Origin: Brevibacillus humidisoli
GTDB taxonomy: Bacteria; Bacillota; Bacilli; Brevibacillales; Brevibacillaceae
Assembly: GCF_020923435.1 (NCBI RefSeq)
Contig: NZ_CP087263.1
Span: 2,437,970-2,501,969 of the forward strand
Length of the DNA: 64,000 nt
Direction of reading: 5' to 3'
Each line of letters starts with the position of its first letter. Position 1 is the stretch's first letter. The translations under genes and the position numbers were made by a program. Of the stretch, positions 48,008-57,096 are shown in pieces. The notes below the pieces were generated by a model, which saw only the letters and a program-made list of their open reading frames with translations, was not told the origin of the DNA and did no database searches.

Positions 48008-48354
48008 CTGGTTCTTCCTCCCCATCGCACCGATTCTCTGCCTTTAAGTATAGCATAAAACCGTCTTGAAGTATGGCTTGCGGTCAGCCCCTGATTGCAC
48101 ACATGAACCACTCGCGCAAATAGTGCGAACACAGCGGAAGGACGCCGTTCATCCCATTGCTGGTACGAACGGCGTCCTTCCTGAATCAATGATGAACGTC
48201 TAGTGGAAAAAACCCCGGGATGTTTTCTCCCTAAACGGAAAGCAGGGGGTGCTTGGTACTGTTAACATATGTGTAATAGCAAAAAGTAGTGCGTGTCCTC
48301 ATCAACAATTCTTTTGAGGAGGAAAGGCGAAACAGAGACCCCATTCCCAAGCCC
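48008..48354. other. Non-coding gap between holA and the anti-sigma gene
   Basis: Its main feature is the 15-bp inverted repeat at 48136-48181. Otherwise no supported gene; a plus-strand frame starting 48289 runs antisense into the anti-sigma gene and is taken as a shadow. Confidence 0.5.
48136..48181. repeat. 15-bp perfect inverted repeat
   Basis: GGAAGGACGCCGTTC and GAACGGCGTCCTTCC around a 16-base spacer, between holA and the anti-sigma gene. No T-run on either side, so not a standard terminator. Confidence 0.85.
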
Positions 48355-49530
48355 TCAACGTTCCAGTACAGATTGAATCAGCTTATCGACGTCTACCTCA
48401 ATCTGGAGATGGATTTCGGATCGCTCCTCTCCGCTGGTCCGATCTTCTTTTTCCTTGTCATCCTCACGCTGATCATCACCTGCGGCTGGTGCATCCTCAT
48501 CATCGTCATCTTGTCCCGGGCGTACCTTTTTATCCTTTTTTTCTTTTTCTTGTTCTTTCTCCTCTTTCTTCTCCGCCTGTTTTTTCTGGTTGCCCTTCTC
48601 TGACTCGTTTTTCTTCTGCTTTTGTTTCTCCTTGCTCTGGCCAGGTGGATCTACCCATGCAGGCGGTCCTTTACCTCTCTCTGGTTCTTCGTCCGGTCTG
48701 TCACTTGCTCCGTCCGCCCGATCTTCCTCCTCGTCATCTAGAGACGTTACTGCTGCTTTTCCCCAGTTGCCTTTTGGCAGAAGCGGCTGTCCGCTATCGT
48801 CCTGTTCCTTGCTCGGCTTCTCAGACTGGCTGGGTTGCAGCTTGTTGGACTGATCCTGTTGAGGAGGATTTTGTACAGGCTGTTTCTCTTCACTCCGATC
48901 AACAGGCTGATCTTTGTCAGGTTCATCGGACTCCGAAGCGGGGGGCTGCTGCTGTTGGTCTGCCTGATTTGGTTCAGATTGGACTGTATTGGTCGATTCT
49001 TGGACCTCATTGGTGGGGTCTTGGTCTACATTTGTCCGTTCTTCGCCCTCATCTTCGCTTACTTTCACCGTTTTCGGCGAGAGTGTAGATGGCTGTTCGG
49101 GTGGCGCGGCATGATGACGGTCCGCATCGCCACCACCATTGGCCAGCAAAAACAGACCAAACAGCAGGGAAGCAGCGATAACACCTGTTCCCGCTTTGGC
49201 GACCCATGCCGGGAAGGATCGCCTCGGCGGGATGGAAACTGCTGTCTCTTTTGAGCGCAGACGGGGAAGCGTCGGCTGCCCTGCCGATTCGCCTGTATCC
49301 GGAAACAGGCGGCCTGGCGGCTCAGCCTGCGCTAAAATCGCGTCAACCAGACTGAAAGGCGGGGAGACAGGTGGAAGATCTGCCAGCTCGGCCGAAACAC
49401 GCTTTAAGCGATCATAGGCAAGCTGCAGTTCCGGATCTTTGCTCAACAGGTGATGAAGCTGTTCTTTTTCTTCGTCGCTCAAGTCGTTGTCCAAATCCCG
49501 CTGCATCAGCTCCATAACCGCTTCGTTCAT
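48355..49530 (-). CDS. Probable anti-sigma factor with long charged extracellular tail
   Basis: 391 residues. N-terminal cytoplasmic region (LMQRDLDNDLSDEEKEQLHHLLSKDPELQLAYDRL) like zinc-finger-type anti-sigma domains but without their Cys/His ligands. One membrane helix (about 110-130, GTGVIAASLLFGLFLLA), then about 250 residues rich in Gln, Pro, Glu, Asp and Lys, ending in a short hydrophobic HLQIEVDVDKLIQSVL segment. ATG 49530 overlaps the sigma stop (TGATG). The tail is largely disordered in appearance and may span the cell wall. Confidence 0.75.
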   Translation of the reverse strand: MNEAVMELMQRDLDNDLSDEEKEQLHHLLSKDPELQLAYDRLKRVSAELADLPPVSPPFSLVDAILAQAEPPGRLFPDTGESAGQPTLPRLRSKETAVSIPPRRSFPAWVAKAGTGVIAASLLFGLFLLANGGGDADRHHAAPPEQPSTLSPKTVKVSEDEGEERTNVDQDPTNEVQESTNTVQSEPNQADQQQQPPASESDEPDKDQPVDRSEEKQPVQNPPQQDQSNKLQPSQSEKPSKEQDDSGQPLLPKGNWGKAAVTSLDDEEEDRADGASDRPDEEPERGKGPPAWVDPPGQSKEKQKQKKNESEKGNQKKQAEKKEEKEQEKEKKDKKVRPGQDDDDEDAPAAGDDQREDDKEKEDRTSGEERSEIHLQIEVDVDKLIQSVLER

Positions 49531-50075
49531 CACCCAACTCCCCCTTTCTCGTAATCGTGTAACAACTCCTGCAACTGCTGCCTGGCCCGAAAGAGATAGG
49601 ACTTCACGGTGTTCAGCGGAAGCTCCAGCGTATCAGCAATCTCCTGGTATGAAAAATCCTGCAGATAGCGCAGCACAATCACCAAGCGGTACTGTTTCGG
49701 CAGCTTGTTGATTGCGCTCTGCACGTCGCTTGACAAACTGGTCAGAAGAATTGCTTCTTCCACATTGTTTTTGTCCGGCAATACCAGTTCATGCTCGTCA
49801 AGGGAGATCGCATCTTTTTTGGAGCGAAACCGATCCATGCAGATGTTGCTGACGATCCGCTGCACCCAGGTGGAAAACTTCGCTTTTTCCTGAAACAAGT
49901 GGATTTTTTGATAAATCCGAATCAGCGCTTCTTGAGAGGCATCTAGCGCATCTTGTTCATTGCCAAGGATATAGAAAGCGCTCCGGTAAACAGAGTTCTC
50001 AATCGAACGAAGCAGCTCGACCAATGCATCGTGGTCACCGGTCTGAGCTCTTCTGACCAGCTCTGCTTCACCCAT
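49530..50075 (-). CDS. ECF-type RNA polymerase sigma factor (SigW-like)
   Basis: 181 residues. Region 2 (ENSVYRSAFYILGNEQDALDASQEALIRIYQKI, KFSTWVQRIVSNICMDRFR) and region 4 (QDFSYQEIADTLELPLNTVKSYLFRARQQL) are complete. Likely controlled by the coupled membrane anti-sigma factor and used for envelope stress. AGGAGAG before ATG 50075. It sits 18 bp downstream of comEC with no terminator seen, so it may also be read from the comEC transcript. Confidence 0.93.
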   Translation of the reverse strand: MGEAELVRRAQTGDHDALVELLRSIENSVYRSAFYILGNEQDALDASQEALIRIYQKIHLFQEKAKFSTWVQRIVSNICMDRFRSKKDAISLDEHELVLPDKNNVEEAILLTSLSSDVQSAINKLPKQYRLVIVLRYLQDFSYQEIADTLELPLNTVKSYLFRARQQLQELLHDYEKGGVG

Positions 50076-50093
50076 GCTCCATTCTCTCCTCCC

Positions 50094-52529
50094 TTACTGA
50101 CGTGACGCTGCTCGGAAAGGTTGCAAACCGTACACTTTATTTTGAATCTGCCATTCCATTCCATCAGGTCGTAGTATCAGTGTAATCGCTCCGTGTCGAT
50201 CCGTCCGAAAAACAGTCGTCCCCGCCTCTTCAAGACGTGCGAGCACATCGGATGAAGGATGACCGTAGCGGTTGTTGCGGCCAACCGAGATGACGGCAGC
50301 TTGTGGCTGCATGCGCTCCAGGAATGCCGCCGTTGTCGAAGTCTTGCTGCCATGATGGGCTACTTTTAATACATCGACAGTTGACAGCAATGGTGAATAG
50401 CTATGTAACAGCCGTTCTTCTGCGGCTTGCTCAATGTCGCCTGTGAACAGTACTCGGGTCCCGTATGCCGTGAGCAGCAGAACAACCGAGGCATCGTTTT
50501 TTTCACCTTTTCCAGACATGTTGCTTCCATCAGGTGAAAGCCACGTCCAAACCACTCCAGGAACGTCCTCCCAGCTCACTCCTGGCTGTCCGGTTACCAG
50601 CGGTACGCCCCGCCTGGCTAACGACGCCAGCAGCTCCCTGTCCCCTCTGGAGGGAGGTGTTCCATTCAGCAGCGCTGCTGCAATGGGCATGCGAGCTGCT
50701 ACAGCAGGCAGTCCGCCGATGTGATCCTGATCGCCGTGGGTGGCGACCAGCCGATCGATTTGCTCAATCCCACGCGAGCGCAAATATGGCACGACGATAT
50801 CCTTCCCGGGATCAAACGGATCTTTTTTCTCTCTCCATCGTTCCGTTTGCCCGATTCGGACAATACCGCCGCCATCTATTAAGTATACTGTTTCATTGGT
50901 GACTTCGACAACGATAGAATCACCCTGCCCCACGTCAAGAAAGGTGATCCGCACCTCGTCTGTTCCGTCCAACGGCTGCCGGGCGGCAACCAGCAGCAAA
51001 CAGAAAACAGTCCCATACACCAGAAAATCACGCCGACGCTGATAGCCGAGGTGCCACCCTATCGGAATGGAAATGAGCCATATCGCGTACCCGGCCAACC
51101 ACCACCAGTGAGGATGGGGCCAATGGGAAAAGGGCAGCGATCGATCATGCAGCCAGCTGAGTCCATGATGCAGATGAGGCAGCAGCCCGTTCACCAACTG
51201 CCCGATCAAAGAACCAAGTGGCGGAAAGAGAAAGGAGACAACCAGAGCCGCATAGCCGGCCGGAAGTACGATGAGCGAGAGAAGAGGCACGACGAGCAGG
51301 TTGAGCAGCCAAGAGAGCGGTGAGAACTGGTGAAACCAGTAGATGAGAAACGGAAACGAAACAAGCGCCGCCGAGGTGGCGACAGCCATCGAGGAACGAA
51401 GCCAGCTACTGCGTGGCAACGGCGATTCCATCAGAATCGGCACATACAGGATCAGACCAAGAGTGACACAGAAGGATAGCTGAAACCCCACTTGCCATAG
51501 CTGATACGGGTTACACAGCAGCATCAGCAGCAGAGCTATCCCCCACAGCTGACGTATCTCGATCTGTTTTCGCGCTCGCACGGCCCACAACCCGAGTCCC
51601 CCCATCAGTCCGGCACGGACGGCTGATGGACTTGCTCCTACCAACAACACGTAGCCGGCGATAAAGAGAATCGCTGCCACCAAGGACCACTCACGTGTCA
51701 AACCCAATCGCTCCATCAACCACAAAAAACCGGCGCTGACCAACGTTACGTGCAGTCCGGAGATCGCCAATACGTGGATCAAGCCCAGATCGGCATACGT
51801 GTCAGCAAGCCGCGGCTCTACCTCATCCCGTAGTCCCAGCAGCAGCGATTTCATAAATCCAGAGACAGACGAGTCGGCAAACAGCAAGTCCAATCGTTTG
51901 GCGAGATGCTGCTGCCATGTCTCAAACCAGCCAAAGAGGTTGCTGTTGTCTACCTCCACTTGTGTCTGGGCAAAACTGCCTTTTGCCGTTACATAGACCC
52001 CCTGCCAGCGCAGGTAACGGGCGTAGTCAAAAGCGTTAGGGTTGCGGGCACCGTCGGGAAGCTGCAGCTGGACAGAAGCAGTCAGTTGATGGCCCGTACG
52101 CCAGCGCTCGACGACGGATATCTGTTCCTCTGCGTCCAACTTGATGCGGCAAGCTACCCGTTCTGCCGGAAACAACGCTCTGTGTCGCCCGGCAACCTGG
52201 TAAGCGCCCACATCGAGAAACAGGCGGACCGTGTCGCCGTCGCGCTCGGGTGGCGAAGCGATCCGCCCGGTCACCTCCAGGGAAGTCGCGCCATCTGCAT
52301 AACGAGTAAGGGAGGAAGCGTGCCAACTGTCATAGAGATAGAAGTACCCTCCCGCACAGAGAACTACGGAGAGGCACAGCACCGCCATGCGCTGTCGGGC
52401 CAGCAGCAGAAGGCCTAGCACCACTCCTGCAGTCGAAAAAAAGAGATAAACAGGAGAATAGGCCGCGGCAACGATGCCGGTCACGGCACAAATGCTGTAT
52501 AAGAAATACGAATGGCGCTCTTTTCCCAT
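50094..52529 (-). CDS. comEC: DNA internalization protein ComEC
   Basis: 811 residues from ATG 52529 (GGGGGAG upstream; 45 more codons are open to 52664 but look non-coding). N-terminal OB-like region, ComEC/Rec2 competence domain with many membrane helices (about 230-520, GLIHVLAISGLHVTLVSAGFLWL), and a C-terminal metallo-beta-lactamase-like domain (VATHGDQDHIGGLPA, LKVAHHGSKTS). It forms the channel for single-stranded DNA uptake in transformation. comEA is not adjacent here: it lies 7.2 kb away on the other strand. Confidence 0.95.
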   Translation of the reverse strand: MGKERHSYFLYSICAVTGIVAAAYSPVYLFFSTAGVVLGLLLLARQRMAVLCLSVVLCAGGYFYLYDSWHASSLTRYADGATSLEVTGRIASPPERDGDTVRLFLDVGAYQVAGRHRALFPAERVACRIKLDAEEQISVVERWRTGHQLTASVQLQLPDGARNPNAFDYARYLRWQGVYVTAKGSFAQTQVEVDNSNLFGWFETWQQHLAKRLDLLFADSSVSGFMKSLLLGLRDEVEPRLADTYADLGLIHVLAISGLHVTLVSAGFLWLMERLGLTREWSLVAAILFIAGYVLLVGASPSAVRAGLMGGLGLWAVRARKQIEIRQLWGIALLLMLLCNPYQLWQVGFQLSFCVTLGLILYVPILMESPLPRSSWLRSSMAVATSAALVSFPFLIYWFHQFSPLSWLLNLLVVPLLSLIVLPAGYAALVVSFLFPPLGSLIGQLVNGLLPHLHHGLSWLHDRSLPFSHWPHPHWWWLAGYAIWLISIPIGWHLGYQRRRDFLVYGTVFCLLLVAARQPLDGTDEVRITFLDVGQGDSIVVEVTNETVYLIDGGGIVRIGQTERWREKKDPFDPGKDIVVPYLRSRGIEQIDRLVATHGDQDHIGGLPAVAARMPIAAALLNGTPPSRGDRELLASLARRGVPLVTGQPGVSWEDVPGVVWTWLSPDGSNMSGKGEKNDASVVLLLTAYGTRVLFTGDIEQAAEERLLHSYSPLLSTVDVLKVAHHGSKTSTTAAFLERMQPQAAVISVGRNNRYGHPSSDVLARLEEAGTTVFRTDRHGAITLILRPDGMEWQIQNKVYGLQPFRAASRQ

Positions 52530-52774
52530 CGTGCTCCCCCCGCTTCCCTTAGGAATCGACGGGGGAATTGTATCAGATAGAGGTAGGACAATAAAAACTT
52601 TGCGATCCACAGATGGCATGTTGTGACAACATCCTAAAAGTAAAAATATTAGGTTCACAGGCACCTGATTCTGTTACTGAACATACGATGTTCTTCTGAC
52701 CAGCCAAAGTATGTAAAAACAAACATTTATTCAAAATAATTAATCCTAGCACGCATAAAAACAAAAAGAAATAT
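52530..52774. other. Divergent non-coding region between comEC and the secreted-protein gene
   Basis: Contains a 15-bp palindrome ATGTTGT-G-ACAACAT (52618-52632) of unknown role; AT content rises towards 52775. No gene recognised. Confidence 0.5.
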
Positions 52775-52803
52775 TTGAAATAATATCATTTTATGGATAT
52801 AAT
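52775..52803 (+). promoter_or_regulatory. Near-consensus sigma-A promoter of the secreted-protein gene
   Basis: TTGAAA (52775-52780), 17-base spacer, perfect TATAAT (52798-52803), 34 bp before the TTG start. Confidence 0.85.
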
Positions 52804-52836
52804 ACCCATAAATTCGTTTTTAAGGAGGTCTCAATC

Positions 52837-54156
52837 TTGAAAAAAAGCATAGCGTTACTGTTTACGACAATCGCCCTTGTCTCCTCTCTTGCGACTACAC
52901 CGCTTGCTAAAGCAGAGACTGACACCTTTTCAGCAGCAGAAGAAGTTTTGGCTGCAAGAACCTATTATAATTTGGACGATAAAGGTCAAGATCTTTCAGC
53001 AGGCAACCACCAAGAGTCTAAAATCTCCTTCAGTGAGATGTCAGTATCAAAATCGGACGTACAGCTTACTGGTGAAATAGCATACTCTAACGATGAGAGA
53101 GTCCCCTTCTCGTTATCAGGAACATTGGGCAAGGCTGAAAAAACAGATGACCTAATCATAGGTGATTTAGTAGATAACTCTGGAAACTTTGAAGTGATTC
53201 ACTTTGGCTTGGACCGCTCCCCAGACAAAAGTATTGTCATTGACCAAAAGAAACGGGGTAATAAGCCTATACTAAAATTATACCTACTGAAACAGGGTAC
53301 AAGAGACTTAACGGTACTGGAGGTTGATGTACCTAAGTCAATTAAATACAAAGAACTATTCGACAACGTTAAAAGTTTTAAACAGGCAGAGTACAGCGAT
53401 CAGTTTTGGTACCATAAAATTTTTAAGCCTACTGAGGCAAAAGAGCTTGGAGCAAATGAAGCTAGACTTGTATCTGAAGAAGATGATGTAGTTATAGCCT
53501 CCTTACAAAATGATTCCGAAACAAGATATTACCAATATTCGTACAATATTTCTGGTTGTAGTATCTATGAAGATTTTTATGTGAAACATTATTTGGAAGG
53601 TCCTAAAGAGATCACTACTTCTGATGAGTTTACATCAAAAATGTACGTGACACATGAAGAGACCTGGTCTTTAGATTGCGACTCCATGAATAGTGATGAA
53701 ACAGGTATGCACATTGGATATTATGATCCAACAATTATTCAAGCCTATACCGAGCCAGGTGACGTATTGCGTTACATCCAATGGGATGGCACTTACTATG
53801 AGGAAGATGATTTAAACATCGTTGCACGTTGGGATGTCGCATTTCCTTATACGACGCTTGGTTTTACTGGTACCTGGGAATTCGCAGAGAGGCACGAGTC
53901 TAATACCATGAAGGTATTTGATAATTCCGGCGAGAAAAAGGTACGGCAGGCTGCAGTTGACTTTGATGAGAAAGAGCAACAGTTAATAGACGAAGATGAT
54001 AGTTTCGATGTAATATTTTCAGTAGGATATTACAATCAAAGTGGCAATAAAAACTTTAGGGTAAAATGGGACTATACAATCTCGAATGACTTGGATTACA
54101 CATGGACTGATGAAAAATCAGAGCGCCTTTCGCTTGATTATGATTCCGGCAACTAA
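52837..54156 (+). CDS. Secreted protein of unknown function
   Basis: 439 residues. TTG start after AAGGAGGTCTCAATC. Signal peptide MKKSIALLFTTIALVSSLA, cleavage near AKA-ET. The mature part is acidic and rich in Tyr/Trp (THEETWSLDCDSMNSDE, YIQWDGTYYEEDD, FTGTWEFAERHES) and looks beta-rich; two to three cysteines. No family recognised. AT-richer codon use than comEC or asnB beside it, and a very strong promoter, suggest an acquired and well-expressed exoprotein. Like the interrupted gene at 19543 it is a secreted protein of unknown kind, but no clear sequence relation could be seen by eye. Confidence 0.7.
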   Translation: MKKSIALLFTTIALVSSLATTPLAKAETDTFSAAEEVLAARTYYNLDDKGQDLSAGNHQESKISFSEMSVSKSDVQLTGEIAYSNDERVPFSLSGTLGKAEKTDDLIIGDLVDNSGNFEVIHFGLDRSPDKSIVIDQKKRGNKPILKLYLLKQGTRDLTVLEVDVPKSIKYKELFDNVKSFKQAEYSDQFWYHKIFKPTEAKELGANEARLVSEEDDVVIASLQNDSETRYYQYSYNISGCSIYEDFYVKHYLEGPKEITTSDEFTSKMYVTHEETWSLDCDSMNSDETGMHIGYYDPTIIQAYTEPGDVLRYIQWDGTYYEEDDLNIVARWDVAFPYTTLGFTGTWEFAERHESNTMKVFDNSGEKKVRQAAVDFDEKEQQLIDEDDSFDVIFSVGYYNQSGNKNFRVKWDYTISNDLDYTWTDEKSERLSLDYDSGN

Positions 54157-54162
54157 AGTCTA

Positions 54163-54220
54163 ATTCAGAATGTAATGCCCCCCAAACTGCCTGGACTTTT
54201 GGGGGGCAAAGATTCTGAAT
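54163..54220 (+). terminator. Terminator of the secreted-protein gene
   Basis: TGCCCCCCAAA/TTTGGGGGGCA stem (54176-54186, 54198-54208) within an outer ATTCAGAAT/ATTCTGAAT pairing; no T-run, but very stable and 7 bp after the stop. Confidence 0.7.
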
Positions 54221-54309
54221 CTGTCATTTATTTAACCAACAATTAGACAGTCGCGAACCATAATTGTATTGTTCATGTTTAAAAGTAGGCTTTTCTACCA
54301 ACTGCCGCT

Positions 54310-54600
54310 TTACTCATTTATACTTGCGTAAACATATACCATTAGGGCAAATAAAGCTAATACTAACGAACCATTAATAACACTGGATATTTGAGACGCA
54401 GGGAGAGCAAAAAAATCCAGGTACCCAAGAATTCCCCTTCCGCCTGGCATATAAGCCCCCTTGTAGCCCAAAAGACACGCATTTAAGATAGACAAAACCA
54501 TTACCGAAAGAGATCCTAGCTTGAGGTAATGACCTTGCTTATTTTTAAAGATGCCAATCATTAGGAAGACTATGTATATCACAAGGAAAAAAAACGTCAC
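54310..54600 (-). CDS. Small membrane protein, unknown
   Basis: 96 residues with three hydrophobic segments (about 2-17, 26-44, 72-91) and a Gly-rich middle (GAYMPGGRGILGYL). GTG start at 54600 with GAGGTGATAAA upstream. No family recognised. Convergent with the secreted-protein gene; possibly transferred with it. Confidence 0.55.
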   Translation of the reverse strand: MTFFFLVIYIVFLMIGIFKNKQGHYLKLGSLSVMVLSILNACLLGYKGAYMPGGRGILGYLDFFALPASQISSVINGSLVLALFALMVYVYASINE

Positions 54601-55000
54601 TTTATCACCTCATCTTCTGGTTTTATGTCTTGGCAATTACTTACATCAAGATAATTTGAGAACGTTACAATCCTTTGCGTTTCTTGAAAATAAAATCTTT
54701 TGGAAAACCTCTCTAAGCCGAACCCAACAATTTCCTTAGTTTACATTTTTTATTTTACAGTAAAAATCAATCCTCCAGCAATGGGATAATATGCCTACTA
54801 CCAGAACAGAGCCAAAAAGACACTGTCCTCCCCTTGTGCACCACCTGCATTACCCCGTCTAAAACACCCACTGTCGTGTCAACAATAGGAGTATTCACAA
54901 GCATAGGCCCTCGTCAGATTGCATGCTTCCTGAATCCGTGATAGATTTAGCTAGAGCGTATTTATAGGGAATCTCCCTGCGAGAGGAAGAGTCAGACAAT
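54601..55000. other. 400-bp upstream region of the asparagine synthetase gene
   Basis: No gene seen. A possible promoter is TTGCAT (54919-54924), 17-base spacer, TAGATT (54942-54947). AGGGA-ATC-TCCCT (54966-54978) is a small hairpin 22 bp before the start codon and could affect ribosome access. Confidence 0.35.
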
Positions 55001-56929
55001 ATGTGTGGAATTGCATCACTCTACAACAAACAACAAGCGCCGGTTCGTCCGGACGTGATCGAAGCGATGACCAATATCATCCTGCATCGCGGTCCGGACG
55101 ATGACGGTTTTTTGATAGACAATCACATCGCACTCGGATTTCGTCGGCTGAGCATCATCGACTTGGAAGGCGGCCACCAGCCGCTGGCCAACGAAACAAA
55201 AGAGATCTGGATTGTCGGCAACGGGGAAATCTACAACTACAAGGAACTGCAGGATTGGTTGAAACAGCGGGGACATGTGTTTGAGACCGGTTCCGACATT
55301 GAGACCATCCTGCACCTCTACGAAGAAGTGGGCTTTGACGCCCCCAAACATCTGCGCGGGATGTTTGGCTTTACCATCTGGGATGGCCGGAAACAACTGC
55401 TGTTCGGAGCACGCGATCACTTCGGCATCAAACCGCTCTACTACACAGAGACCGGAGATTCGATCGCCGTCGCCAGCGAGATCAAGAGCTTGCTGGAGCT
55501 GCCCGGGTTTCAGCGGGAAGTGAACGAGACGGCGTTTTATCACTATCTGACGTTTCAATACGTACCTGATCCCCAAACCATGTACAAAGGAATCTACCGC
55601 ATCCCGCCGGCGCACAGCTTTGTGGTCAAAGACGATGCGATCACAGTCACACCGTACTGGGAAGTCTCCTTTGCTCCGGACGAGAGCAAGCCGTTTTCCT
55701 ATTACGTGGAAGGCACCCGTGAGATCCTGATGGAATCGGTCGACAAACACCGGATGAGCGATGTGCCGCGTGGTGCGTTTCTCTCCAGCGGCGTCGACTC
55801 CAGCAGTATTGTCGGGATGCTGAAAACATTTGAACCAGTCAAAACCTTTTCTGTCGGCTCCGACATTCCCGGTTACAGTGAGCTGGAGTACGCGCGGCGA
55901 ACGGCCCAATACCTGGGCACCGAGCATCACGAAGTAACAATCTCTGCCAAACGGTACATGCAGGAGCTGCCACGGCTGATCTGGCATCAGGATGAGCCGG
56001 TGGCCGATCCTTCGGCGATCCTGCTCTATTTCGTCGCCGAACTGGCCAGCGAACACGTAACTGTAGTACTGTCCGGTGAAGGCGCCGATGAGTTTTTCGG
56101 AGGATACAACATCTACCGCGAGCCGCAGTCGCTGCGTATGTTTGCTCCGCTCCCCCGCTGGATGAAAGGAACGATCCGCTCCCTCGCCGAGAAGCTGCCC
56201 GACAACGTAAAGGGGAAAAACTTCCTCATCCGCGGCTCTAAAACAGTGGAGGAGCGCTTCTTTGGCAACGCCCTGATTTTCAGTGAAGAACTGAAACAGC
56301 AGGTGGTGACGGAGGATATCTTCCATTCGGCGAAGTATCAGTCGCCATGGGAGGTTACCGATGGGATTTACCAAAGAGCCACCCACTATGACGACGTAAC
56401 CAAGATGCAGTTTCTCGACATCCACACCTGGCTGCGCGGCAATATCCTGATGAAAGCAGACAAGATGACGATGGCCAACTCGCTGGAACTGCGTGTACCG
56501 TTTATCGATCCAAAAGTCTTTGAGTTTGCCGCTACCATCCCCACCAAGTACAAAATAGCGGCTGGCACAACCAAACACGTCCTGCGCGAAGCGATGAAGG
56601 AGTTTCTGCCGCCGGAGATCAAGACCCGTCCCAAACTGGGCTTCCCGGTACCGACCCGCCACTGGTTGAAACAGGAGTTCTACCAGTGGGCAAAGGAGCT
56701 GATCTTCGAGAGCAAGGTGGATCATTTGATCAACAAGGCGTACGTCCTCTACATGCTGGACGAACATCGTGAGGGTCATGCCGACTACAGCCGGAAAATC
56801 TGGACGATTCTCGTCTTCATGCTCTGGCATCAGATCTTCATTGAGCAGAGGTACGACTTTGGACCATATGTCAGCCCGGCAGTGGCCCTGCGGCGGAAAA
56901 ATACCAAAACACTGCAGCAGATCGGATAA
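55001..56929 (+). CDS. asnB: Asparagine synthetase (glutamine-hydrolysing)
   Basis: 642 residues. Class II amidotransferase domain starting MCGIASLYNK (nucleophile C2, then LHRGPDDDG and FRRLSIIDLEGGHQPLANE), followed by the synthetase domain with the ATP pyrophosphatase loop FLSSGVDSSSI (about 265) and SGEGADEFFGGY. Makes asparagine from aspartate, glutamine and ATP. The length and C-terminal extension (LKTRPKLGFPVPTRHW onwards) resemble AsnO/AsnB of Bacillales, some of which amidate cell-wall meso-diaminopimelate instead. Single gene with terminator. Confidence 0.96.
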   Translation: MCGIASLYNKQQAPVRPDVIEAMTNIILHRGPDDDGFLIDNHIALGFRRLSIIDLEGGHQPLANETKEIWIVGNGEIYNYKELQDWLKQRGHVFETGSDIETILHLYEEVGFDAPKHLRGMFGFTIWDGRKQLLFGARDHFGIKPLYYTETGDSIAVASEIKSLLELPGFQREVNETAFYHYLTFQYVPDPQTMYKGIYRIPPAHSFVVKDDAITVTPYWEVSFAPDESKPFSYYVEGTREILMESVDKHRMSDVPRGAFLSSGVDSSSIVGMLKTFEPVKTFSVGSDIPGYSELEYARRTAQYLGTEHHEVTISAKRYMQELPRLIWHQDEPVADPSAILLYFVAELASEHVTVVLSGEGADEFFGGYNIYREPQSLRMFAPLPRWMKGTIRSLAEKLPDNVKGKNFLIRGSKTVEERFFGNALIFSEELKQQVVTEDIFHSAKYQSPWEVTDGIYQRATHYDDVTKMQFLDIHTWLRGNILMKADKMTMANSLELRVPFIDPKVFEFAATIPTKYKIAAGTTKHVLREAMKEFLPPEIKTRPKLGFPVPTRHWLKQEFYQWAKELIFESKVDHLINKAYVLYMLDEHREGHADYSRKIWTILVFMLWHQIFIEQRYDFGPYVSPAVALRRKNTKTLQQIG

Positions 56930-56996
56930 TCAGATAGCGCGAACACCGCTCCCCTTATTACACCGGGAGAGACCGCCGACTGGTCACCTATCATTC

Positions 56997-57030
56997 AGGC
57001 AGCTTGACGTTTATGGAAGGCTGCCTTTTT
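56997..57030 (+). terminator. Terminator of asnB
   Basis: AGGCAGC/GCTGCCT stem (56997-57003, 57020-57026) with 16-base loop, then TTTTTG. Confidence 0.8.
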
Positions 57031-57096
57031 GTTTGCTTTCTGAATCAGTTTATATCTGCAATCGCTGTATAACGCGCGGCAAGGGGAGAGACAGAG

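Noticed and set aside
48289-48603. Plus-strand frame with a hydrophobic Phe/Leu-rich end
   Set aside because: Its hydrophobic part is the complement of the Lys/Glu-rich tail of the anti-sigma gene, which explains the composition.
55016-56830. 604-codon open frame on the minus strand opposite asnB
   Set aside because: Asparagine synthetase motifs are complete on the plus strand; the reverse frame has no recognisable domain or ribosome site and is a product of GC-rich third positions.
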